IMG/VR virus record: IMGVR_UViG_3300043570_000098
Location: 1 to 26,471 of that record
Direction: 5' to 3' (one strand)
Source of the DNA: a virus
DNA length: 26,471 nucleotides
The notes beneath the pieces were generated by a model that saw nothing but the letters and a program-made list of their open reading frames with translations, was not told the origin of the DNA and did no database searches. Positions 9,401 to 15,797 of the stretch are shown piece by piece; the first letter of the stretch is position 1, and the number at the start of each line of letters is the position of its first letter. The position numbers and the translations under genes were made by a program.

Positions 9401-11267
9401 CGTATCTGCTCAGAACTATAAAGAGTCTGATAGATTTGCCGACATCACATATAGTGGTGTTTATAACGCTGAGTCAAATGTTAATAAGTTAAACGAATTT
9501 AATTTAGGTCTATTAAACTATAAAAACTTAGAAACTTCTTTTGGGGAGATATTTATATTAGACGGAAGACAAACTGACGTACTTGTATTACAAGAAGATA
9601 AGGTTTCATACGTATTAGCTGATAAAAATTTATTATCAGATTCTACAGGCGGTGGTGTCGTAGCTTCAGTTCCTGAGGTATTAGGCACACAGATTGCCCG
9701 TAGCGAAAAGTATGGTATTAGTTTTAACCCTGAGAGTTATATTCAATGGGGATATGATAGATATTTTACTGACGTAAAGCGTGGTGCTGTTATTCAACTA
9801 CGTGGTAACTCTTATTCTAACGAGGAACTAAAAGTTGTATCTGAAATGAATATGAGGACTTGGTTTAGAGATACATTCAATGAATCTTTTAATACTCAAA
9901 AACTTGGTGGTTTTGACCCTTATATGAATGAGTATGTCTTAACAAGTAATACTATTGCTATACCATCAAATCCTCAGTGCTTAAATTGTGGTATCACTCA
10001 GACATTTACATTGTCATCTGCTACAAGTGCAACAACAACTTATTGTGTTGACTTAGGTCCAACCATAGGAAACACAGACATTAACTATACTGTTTCTTCA
10101 ATAAGTGCAAGTGGTAATTTCCAAATAGTGGCGACTTACAATGCAATAGCTTATTCTACAGGAGTAGTTACTACAAGTGGTACGTTAACTTTTAACAAGA
10201 ATAATGTGTCAGTAGAAACTGTAACTCTTGTAATAACTTATATAGGTGATATCACATTAAGCGTAGAGGTAGAGTGTGTTCAAGCTGCATCATTAAGTAT
10301 TGTTCAAATAGTGCTTACCAATGATTATGACTCAGGTCAAACCATTAATAGTCAGTATAGATATGTAATTGGTTCATTTACATCTCCATTGCAATCAACA
10401 TTTGTAATATTTGCTAGTGGAACAACAAATCCGCTTGTCTCTTTGTATAATATTACTACCAACTATGTAGGTACGGGTGGGTTCCCTCCTGCGGGAAGTA
10501 CAATGAGTTTGATTTCAAACAAACTTGCTACTGATACTTTTGTGTTTAACTCTGCTACCGACAAGTTTAGATACCTTGCATCAGATACATTATACGCTAA
10601 TACTACAGCGGGCATTAATTCATTATTAGCCTTAACTACTATAGCAACGCCTAATTTAGGTAGTGGTTCTTATAACTATGCAAATTTTACAGTACCTGCA
10701 CTTGAAGATTATTTGTATTTAATATGGGACTTTAGGTCATCTTCTCCTGTAGAGTTGTGTTATTCAGCAGCAAGTGCAGAAGATGCTTGTTGTGGATGCG
10801 TGTTATCTCCTGTCTCGTACAATTGTGAAGATGGAGATTGTGTAGACCCATTAGATGGCAGTGGAGTTTATGCAACCTTAGTTGAGTGTCAAGCAGCTTG
10901 TGCTGCACCAACAACGGTTACATTAGATTGGACTGTTGGTCAGCAATCAGGAGGAGCATTGGTAATATTTAACAATGTAATGTCTCAAATATTAAACGTA
11001 ACGTCTACAGCAGGAAGTGCTCAAAGTGGAACAATATATCCATTGATAAGCGAGTTACCTTACACCATCCGTGGTGAGTGGGTGTCAGGTTCAGGAAACA
11101 TTATACAATTTAACTTATGTGATATAATAGGTGGCGGAACAATATTTACAAGTGGAGAGATTACTAACGTAGAGGGTTATGAGGACTATTTAGTTACTCC
11201 AACCCCTGTTCACGGATTAGTAAATCTAACTGCACAAAATGTAACACCACCTACTTGTCCTGTATAA
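6405..11267 (+). CDS. Muzzle / tail stabilization-type protein, 1620 aa
   Basis: Residues 8-50 contain IAGRMNKVVDQRLLPEGEYV and then MNIRMGSTENAEMGVVENTKGN. This is the hallmark N-terminus of P22 gp10-like stabilization proteins, called muzzle in crAss-like phages, which close the tail tube. The middle of the protein is beta-rich with repeated short strands, suiting a propeller-type body, and contains conserved segments such as ILDGRQTDVLVLQEDKVSYV and PESYIQWGYDRYFTDVKRGAV. After about residue 1180 a C-terminal extension begins (CLNCGITQTFTL), Thr/Ser/Val-rich and likely all beta. It ends with a Cys cluster (DACCGCVLSPVSYNC), one copy of a Cys-rich repeat (nucleotides 10815-10901) and a final ~120-residue beta domain. 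The N-terminal call is firm; the extension may be the variable, surface-exposed part. The start overlaps nothing and lies 1 nt after the previous stop. Confidence 0.8.
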   Translation: MANFTRNFIAGRMNKVVDQRLLPEGEYVDAMNIRMGSTENAEMGVVENTKGNLSLTTLKYNGTSLSSSARCIGAIEDSANETIYWFVHDSAFPVGATGKLDLIVSFNVFTNILTYHVISINDGANVNTVLNFNPSYLITGVNILNDLLFFTDDYNAPRFINTNRNYANPVSNIDQFTAESLLVIKKPPVESPDVQPIVTNGQENFLTTRFICFGYRYRYIDGEYSATSQWSQPAFVPNAFSFSTDSFLNEGMTNFCNSAIITYNSGSSLVVGVDLLFKRADGTVIKVIEKLDKADLGLANNTEYQYTFTNSKIFTILSESELLRLYDNVPRYAKAQTIMGNRLMYGNYIEEYDLVDQYGVPVKFEYTTDLVSLPIGNSTINDATSTGNYNINGSVSVPSSIVSFNLTGKSLVAGSSINLEVTIEHSQFSGQTPFPTQETTDVGLDFAFILSTTYTSVYELATSVEFQNVVGTSANIQSFATACTGTTFTDSVNCLLPNTLDAYTAIGSGISAVAQPVGIITSPSSSWIGLQFIAQKFVDNTVTPTQTFYEYYQVVLAQASFQEIANPQSLHSNRDYEIGIVYMDEFNRASTALVSPNNTEHVPCGLSAFKNSIKVTIPATQKPPGWATRYKFVIKPDQENYETIYCSIFFQDPLTNNAYFLLEGENARKVEAGDRLIVKADSSGPTSSCVYATVLEKSSQSSDFIEIPTELDPAVFIPIPAGVYMKINPNSFNTVQDEYAIIAPGKITVTAPRSNPGTFPILNYPMNTYDAATTAWVDYTVPAGSRIVFSIKQFRGGSGCQCEERTNTLEKTFISSSTYDNMYDWFVGDNIEQFLDDGTRYASCGDAIPENTFVAGTGNPVVPTNSGINYYQFYRDPATLELYLMITGTISCPGLGYPNARASNVEVNITVFRSEKNLIFETEPTDALPDVFFENEMSFAITGGNHMGNLQNQNIGAGTSAIIDTKFFNCFAFGNGAESYKIRDSIIGNSFNFGNRVTSVSAQNYKESDRFADITYSGVYNAESNVNKLNEFNLGLLNYKNLETSFGEIFILDGRQTDVLVLQEDKVSYVLADKNLLSDSTGGGVVASVPEVLGTQIARSEKYGISFNPESYIQWGYDRYFTDVKRGAVIQLRGNSYSNEELKVVSEMNMRTWFRDTFNESFNTQKLGGFDPYMNEYVLTSNTIAIPSNPQCLNCGITQTFTLSSATSATTTYCVDLGPTIGNTDINYTVSSISASGNFQIVATYNAIAYSTGVVTTSGTLTFNKNNVSVETVTLVITYIGDITLSVEVECVQAASLSIVQIVLTNDYDSGQTINSQYRYVIGSFTSPLQSTFVIFASGTTNPLVSLYNITTNYVGTGGFPPAGSTMSLISNKLATDTFVFNSATDKFRYLASDTLYANTTAGINSLLALTTIATPNLGSGSYNYANFTVPALEDYLYLIWDFRSSSPVELCYSAASAEDACCGCVLSPVSYNCEDGDCVDPLDGSGVYATLVECQAACAAPTTVTLDWTVGQQSGGALVIFNNVMSQILNVTSTAGSAQSGTIYPLISELPYTIRGEWVSGSGNIIQFNLCDIIGGGTIFTSGEITNVEGYEDYLVTPTPVHGLVNLTAQNVTPPTCPV
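10815..10901 (+). repeat. Cys-rich protein repeat, copy A (in 1620-aa protein)
   Basis: This 29-codon unit encodes a module of the form SYNC-x4-C-x15-C-x3-C with an internal DGSG-YATL core. The same module occurs twice in the next gene. Four Cys per unit suggest two disulfides or a metal-bound knuckle. Confidence 0.85.
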
Positions 11268-11286
11268 TTAAAATAAAATATAAAAA

Positions 11287-11913
11287 ATGGCAACAAGTTC
11301 AGTATATTATTTAAATGCACCATCACTTGGTTCGGCAACTGCCGTGTTTACAAATAGCACATTAGCAACTTGTGCTGCGGATGGATTTTATTCAGATGGA
11401 GTAATAGTAAGAGAGCAGGTTGGATGTGTTTTATTACCACAACAAACTTGCCCTACGTGTGATGGCGTTTCATATAACTGTGTTGAAGGAGTTTGTACAG
11501 ACCCGGGAGATGGAAGTGGAACATATGCTACATTAGGTGCTTGTCAAGCGGTATGCGGTTCAGGTGAGTCATACAATTGTATAGACGGAGTTTGCGTTGA
11601 CCCCGGAGATGGTAGTGGAACATATGCTACATTAGAAGGGTGTGAGAGTGCTTGTAATCCTGAGGTATATACTATTGATTCATTTGCAACAGGCACATCA
11701 GTTCTTGCTTGCACTACAGGAAGCCCATCAGTTACTATTTATGCATTACCGGGATATACGGTTCCAATTGTTACAATGATTTTTTATACCGATTTGGCTT
11801 TAACAACTCCTTATGTTGGTGGTGTGGGATGGCGTAAATTTACAAATGGTACTACAAACTATGCAGGAGAAGTTGACGCTACAGGAGAACTTACAAATTA
11901 TGTAACTTGCTAA
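11287..11913 (+). CDS. Cys-rich accessory virion protein with two SYNC...DGSG repeats
   Basis: The product is 208 aa and begins MATSSVYYLNAPSLGSATAV, followed by ADGFYSDGVIVREQVGCVLL. I recognise this N-terminal block from small proteins beside tail genes in Bacteroidota phages, without a known function. It then has TCPTCDG, two copies of the Cys-rich repeat separated by GSGE, and a C-terminal ~75-residue segment with no repeats that is probably beta. There is no signal peptide. The gene starts 19 nt after the muzzle-type gene, which carries a third copy of the repeat near its own C-terminus, so the two proteins likely share an ancestral module and may meet in the tail tip or compete for the same site. 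A receptor-binding or tip-decoration role is a guess. Confidence 0.6.
   Translation: MATSSVYYLNAPSLGSATAVFTNSTLATCAADGFYSDGVIVREQVGCVLLPQQTCPTCDGVSYNCVEGVCTDPGDGSGTYATLGACQAVCGSGESYNCIDGVCVDPGDGSGTYATLEGCESACNPEVYTIDSFATGTSVLACTTGSPSVTIYALPGYTVPIVTMIFYTDLALTTPYVGGVGWRKFTNGTTNYAGEVDATGELTNYVTC
11470..11556 (+). repeat. Cys-rich protein repeat, copy B
   Basis: 29 codons with the same C-x4-C-x15-C-x3-C spacing as copy A. Closely similar to copy C in DNA as well as protein, especially over the stretch encoding DPGDGSGTYATL, which suggests a recent duplication. Confidence 0.85.
11569..11655 (+). repeat. Cys-rich protein repeat, copy C
   Basis: 29 codons beginning 12 nt after copy B, with identical Cys spacing and the identical peptide DPGDGSGTYATL. 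The differences from copy B are mostly synonymous or lie at the ends. Confidence 0.85.
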
Positions 11914-11922
11914 TAAATAACT

Positions 11923-12696
11923 ATGCCAAATTATACATTATCATATAGCGATTTAGTAGGGGGATGGGTATCCTTCTACTCCTACAATCCTGACTTTATG
12001 ATAGGGATGAACAATTATTTTTACACGTTCAAAGGTGGTAATCTTTACAGACATAACGTAAATGCTAATAGGAACACATTCTACGGCACTTTTACGGCTT
12101 CGTCTATACAAAGTGTGTTTAACACGGCACCCCTTGAAAACAAGCTATTTAAGACCATTAACATACAAGGGGACGCTGCTTGGGCTGCGACATTAGAAAC
12201 AGACTTACAGTACTCAGGATTTATAGACGTGAATTGGTTTTCTAAAAAAGAGGCTGCTTTTTTTGCGTTTATAAGAAACAACTCAGTTGGAGAACTTGCA
12301 CTTAGAAGTGTAAATGGTATCGGCAAAAGCTACCAAGTAACCGGTTCGGGAGCGGCTGTGATAGTTAAGTTTGTTGTAGAAATAGGAAGCATCATTAGTA
12401 TTGGAGATTATCTGTACTATTCAGTATCTCCATATGTAACACCAATACTTGCGGGTAAGGTAACAGCAATAACTATTGACACGCCAAATGCAATCAATCA
12501 ACTTACTATAGATAGCACAATTTCAGGAACAACACCCATACCAATACAAGATGCGTTTTTCTTGTACATTAAAAACTCAGTAGCTGAGTCTCACGGGGTG
12601 TTAGGACATTATTGTACATTTACACTATCAAACGTATCTACAAGTAAAGTTGAGTTGTTTGCGGTGCAGTCAGATGTTATGAAAAGTTTTCCTTAA
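11923..12696 (+). CDS. Beta-rich tail-associated virion protein, unknown role
   Basis: The product is 257 aa. The N-terminal half contains GWVSFYSYNPDFMIGMNNYF, YTFKGGNLYRHN and APLENKLFKTINIQGD. The C-terminal part contains a beta module at about residues 145-215 (GDYLYYSVSPYVTP, then GKVTAITID) and ends with AESHGVLGHYCTFTL and a final VMKSFP. I recognise these segments as a conserved unit found next to tail genes in Bacteroidota phages. No enzyme motif or signal peptide is visible. The gene begins 9 nt after its neighbour and belongs to the same transcript. A structural role at the tail tip is inferred from context; attachment to the host surface is possible. Confidence 0.6.
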   Translation: MPNYTLSYSDLVGGWVSFYSYNPDFMIGMNNYFYTFKGGNLYRHNVNANRNTFYGTFTASSIQSVFNTAPLENKLFKTINIQGDAAWAATLETDLQYSGFIDVNWFSKKEAAFFAFIRNNSVGELALRSVNGIGKSYQVTGSGAAVIVKFVVEIGSIISIGDYLYYSVSPYVTPILAGKVTAITIDTPNAINQLTIDSTISGTTPIPIQDAFFLYIKNSVAESHGVLGHYCTFTLSNVSTSKVELFAVQSDVMKSFP

Positions 12697-12702
12697 ATTT
12701 AA

Positions 12703-12710
12703 TATCTTTG
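12703..12710 (+). promoter_or_regulatory. TAnnTTTG -7 box just before GNAT gene
   Basis: TATCTTTG lies in the 21-nt gap before the ATG at 12718, with only 7 nt between box and start codon. If it is a real -7 element, transcription would begin at or within a few bases of the start codon, giving a leaderless or nearly leaderless mRNA. No clear -33 TTTG is seen at the right spacing. Confidence 0.4.
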
Positions 12711-12717
12711 TAAGAAT

Positions 12718-13128
12718 ATGGAATTGTATATACGAGAACTGAACGAAACAGACTACGATGAGATACTCGTAGGATGGTGGAAAGATTGGGGATGGAGTGC
12801 TCCTTCAAAGGACTTTCTTCCTCGTGATGGTAGAGGTGGTATAATGGTTTTAGATGAGGAAGTTCCGGTTTGTGCAGGGTTTATGTATATCACTAATTCA
12901 AAGGTAGCTTGGGTAGATTGGATAATATCGAACAAGGAATATACGAAGAAGCCACAAAGAAAAGACGCCATTAAGTTATTGGTGTCAGCATTAACAGATA
13001 TATGCAAGACGGCAGGCAGTAAATATGTTTACGCATTAATAAAAAACGAAAGTCTTATAAATACCTATCAAGAACTAGGGTATGTAAAAGGAAGTAATTA
13101 TACAACAGAAATGATAAAAATATTATAA
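12718..13128 (+). CDS. GNAT-like acetyltransferase
   Basis: The product is 136 aa, the usual length of a single GNAT domain. Seen: an N-terminal strand and helix (LYIRELNETDYDEILVGWWKDW), a central beta section (GGIMVLDEEVPVCAGFMYI, then KVAWVDWIISN), a helix (KDAIKLLVSALTDICKTAG) and a C-terminal KYVYALIKNESLINTYQELGY, where GNAT enzymes typically have the last strand and helix near the acceptor site. The classical acetyl-CoA loop Q/R-x-x-G-x-G/A is not clean: the sequence before the central helix is KKPQRKDA. Cofactor binding therefore may be altered. The gene lies between tail and internal-protein genes and ends 1 nt before the next start, so it is late and co-expressed with virion proteins. 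Substrate unknown; modification of a virion or host protein is possible. Confidence 0.62.
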   Translation: MELYIRELNETDYDEILVGWWKDWGWSAPSKDFLPRDGRGGIMVLDEEVPVCAGFMYITNSKVAWVDWIISNKEYTKKPQRKDAIKLLVSALTDICKTAGSKYVYALIKNESLINTYQELGYVKGSNYTTEMIKIL

Positions 13129-13129
13129 T

Positions 13130-13996
13130 ATGGCAGTCACAACAGCAATAGTAATCGGTGCAACAGCAGCAGTAGCAGGGACCTCGATGTCATTTATTCA
13201 AGCAGGCGAGCAAAAAAAAGCACAGCGTCAAGCTGAAAAAGATGCTGATGAGGCATTAGCTAATGCACGTAAAAAACTTGAAACAAATGTTTATGCTGAA
13301 CAAGGAATAAAAAAAGAACCATATGAGTTAGAAAGAGAAGCATTGCTTTCTCAAGGTGCTATGGCTATTCAAGCCGGTGTAGAAAGTGAAAGAGGTGCGG
13401 CTGCAACAGCGGGTCGTGTTCAATTAGCACAACAACAAGGTCAAGCAGCAGTTAGAAGTGCAATGGGTCAAGAGTTAACTAATTTGGAGAATAAACAATT
13501 AGCAGAAGAAAGTCGTCTTAGTGATATTGGTGTTCAATTAGATTTAGGACAAGTAGAAGGTGCTCAGTTAGCTTCGGCAAATGCTGAAAGATTAAGTGCA
13601 CAAGCGATGCAACAAGGGTTTCAGGGATTAACAAGTGTTGGGCAACAACTTATTGCTGCTGCTCCTTTATTTGGCACAAGTGGAGCCGATGCAAGTCAGG
13701 TAAGTGCAACACCATTAGAACAACCTGAATATATGACTAGAGCAAGTTTAACTATGCCTGCTGCTCCTCAAACCATTAATCCAAATCTTCAGCCTGCTAA
13801 TATTATGCCTAAAAATCAATATATTAATCCTAATCTTCAGCCTGCTAATATCAGTCCAATAGGAGGAGATGCTAGATTACCTTATCAAGGTTATCAAGCT
13901 CCATTGCCTCTTTATTTACAAAATCAACAAGGTTTTAGATTTAATAATCCATATACGTATAACAATCCTTTTGATATATACGGTAAAAGAAATTAA
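13130..13996 (+). CDS. Putative internal virion (cargo) protein, Ala/Gln-rich
   Basis: The product is 288 aa. Residues 4-25 form a hydrophobic, Ala-rich stretch (AIVIGATAAVAGTSMSFIQ) that could be a membrane segment or a coat-bound helix. Residues 25-170 are a long Ala/Gln/Glu-rich helix likely to form a coiled coil. The last ~110 residues are Pro/Asn/Gln-rich and contain two copies of INPNLQPANI. This composition, and its place as the first and smallest of three consecutive genes of rising size, resemble the T7 gp14-gp15-gp16 arrangement and the cargo proteins of crAss-like phages, which are packed in the head or tail and ejected to build a channel. This is inference from composition and order, not motif identity. 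Confidence 0.6.
   Translation: MAVTTAIVIGATAAVAGTSMSFIQAGEQKKAQRQAEKDADEALANARKKLETNVYAEQGIKKEPYELEREALLSQGAMAIQAGVESERGAAATAGRVQLAQQQGQAAVRSAMGQELTNLENKQLAEESRLSDIGVQLDLGQVEGAQLASANAERLSAQAMQQGFQGLTSVGQQLIAAAPLFGTSGADASQVSATPLEQPEYMTRASLTMPAAPQTINPNLQPANIMPKNQYINPNLQPANISPIGGDARLPYQGYQAPLPLYLQNQQGFRFNNPYTYNNPFDIYGKRN
13775..13851 (+). repeat. Direct repeat of 29 bp, 48-bp period, in cargo-like gene
   Basis: Bases 13775-13803 and 13823-13851 differ at one position only. They encode two copies of INPNLQPANI in the Pro/Asn-rich tail of the 288-aa protein. The near identity at DNA level suggests a recent duplication. Confidence 0.85.
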
Positions 13997-13998
13997 CT

Positions 13999-15786
13999 AT
14001 GGCAACATATTATAAATATGCAGAACGAAGTGCGGATAGTCAAGTAAATTGGGCTGAAGTAGGGAAAGGTATCTCTGATATGCTTGCTGACGAAGTAAAG
14101 ATTCGTGAAGAAAAGAAAGCTGCAATTGATAAATCAACTCGTGAGTTTCAGCAAACTTTACAGAATGCCCCTCAGGGTCAGTTTCAAGATGCCAATAAGT
14201 TTACCAATGACTATGCTCATTCTATGATGGAGCAGCAAATGATTGATACCAAGTTATTAAAGTCGGGTAAAATGAAGTTGCAGGATTATACTTTAAGAAG
14301 ACAAAACTATATAGACGGAACAAATACGTTATTTGATTTACAAAAACTATATCAAGAGAATTATAGACAAAAAATGGAAGGCGTTCAAACCGGAGAATTT
14401 CAACCATTAACAGGTGCTAATATGGCATCAGTTGAGGGATTTGGTGATTTTTCAAAATCAAAAGCCGTAATTGACCCTGCAACAGGAGTTGTAAATGTTG
14501 GTATATTAGAACCTGACCCAAACAATCAGGGTGTAATGAGGTTAACTAATGATGTAGTTCCTGTTAATGTTATTAGGGGAAAAATATTAACAAATATACC
14601 CGCTTTTAAAGTTGAAGAGGCAATGAATAGCACTGTTAAAACTTTAGGAAATAGAATAAAAGTATTACAAGAAATTGCAACTCAAACAAAAGCAGGAAGC
14701 ATTACAAAACTAACAGGAGGAGCAATAGATTCTGCTAAATACCCTCAATTTAAAGATGATGTAGATAAATTTAATAAAGCAGTAGATGAAACTGTAAAGT
14801 CTTACTTTGCAGACCCATATCATTTATCATCTGTACTTACAATGCAGGTAGGTAATTATGATGGTACATCATTTACGTATGATAAAGAGTTAGCTAAAAA
14901 AGACCCAAGCAAATTGCTTTTAAAAATAAACCCAAGCACAGGTCTTGGTATATTAGATGAATCAGGTGCTCATTACAAAGCACAAGAACAAGAAGCTAAG
15001 GATTGGGTTAAGACTCAATTGTTAGCTAAAATGGATAGCAAGGTAGAGGTTGATTTAGGAGGCTTTGCCCCACAACCAAGACAGCCATCTCAATATGAGT
15101 ATGAGAGAGCCGATGCTAGAAAAACAGAGAAAACTGCAGTAGGGGCTTGGAATCAATTATATACAGGCAAGACAGCGGCTGAGAAACAGGCGGCAGCAGA
15201 TATATTATTAGGTACATCAAAGGCTCAGGACTTAGGTTTACTTGGTATTGATGTAAGTACTCCGGGTCGTGTTAAACTTATGTATGTTGACCCTAAAAAG
15301 AATAGAGATATTCCAATGATTGACGGAAGTGGCAACCCTATTGGCATATATGATTTTTCAGCTATAGGAACAGAACTTCACGGAGTAACAGATAGGAATG
15401 AAGCTGTAAAAGCAAGTGGTGGGGGAAATGGATATGGTGCATTAACAAAAGAGCAATTGAAAGACGTTAAAGCTACAAGAGCAGGAGGTGGAGGAGTTGC
15501 TCCTGTGGTAAATATACTTCCTGAATTGTTTACCGTAAGGTCAGGACCGTCAACTAAATCATTACAAAGTTTATTGGGTCCTTCTTTTAAAGTAACCGAT
15601 ATGGGAGGTCCTTTTGGAAATGATGTTGAAGTTACTGCACCAAATGGTCAGAAATTTACTTATAATGCAAACTTAAAGAAAGATGAAGCTGCAATAGCAA
15701 AAGCAGACCTTGAACAATTTATAAAAGTTAATGGAGCACCGGTAGGTGGTTCAGGTGGTGGTGGGGTTGATTACGGTAACAAATAA
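13999..15786 (+). CDS. Putative internal virion (cargo) protein, 595 aa
   Basis: The product begins MATYYKYAERSADSQVNWAEVGKGISDML and is largely helical and charged through residue ~130. The middle (about 135-460) is a mixed alpha/beta region with no recognisable catalytic motif. From ~470 onward it has Gly-rich, probably flexible runs (ASGGGNGYGAL, RAGGGGVAP, and near the C-terminus GGSGGGGVDYG) around a small domain at about residues 510-575. It lies 2 nt after the 288-aa gene and 11 nt before the 2802-aa gene, matching the position of T7 gp15 in the internal-core set. I recognise the N-terminal type from Bacteroidota podovirus-like phages, but its function is not assigned. The lack of a signal peptide or clear membrane span fits a protein packed during assembly. 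Confidence 0.6.
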   Translation: MATYYKYAERSADSQVNWAEVGKGISDMLADEVKIREEKKAAIDKSTREFQQTLQNAPQGQFQDANKFTNDYAHSMMEQQMIDTKLLKSGKMKLQDYTLRRQNYIDGTNTLFDLQKLYQENYRQKMEGVQTGEFQPLTGANMASVEGFGDFSKSKAVIDPATGVVNVGILEPDPNNQGVMRLTNDVVPVNVIRGKILTNIPAFKVEEAMNSTVKTLGNRIKVLQEIATQTKAGSITKLTGGAIDSAKYPQFKDDVDKFNKAVDETVKSYFADPYHLSSVLTMQVGNYDGTSFTYDKELAKKDPSKLLLKINPSTGLGILDESGAHYKAQEQEAKDWVKTQLLAKMDSKVEVDLGGFAPQPRQPSQYEYERADARKTEKTAVGAWNQLYTGKTAAEKQAAADILLGTSKAQDLGLLGIDVSTPGRVKLMYVDPKKNRDIPMIDGSGNPIGIYDFSAIGTELHGVTDRNEAVKASGGGNGYGALTKEQLKDVKATRAGGGGVAPVVNILPELFTVRSGPSTKSLQSLLGPSFKVTDMGGPFGNDVEVTAPNGQKFTYNANLKKDEAAIAKADLEQFIKVNGAPVGGSGGGGVDYGNK

Positions 15787-15797
15787 AAATTGAAAAA

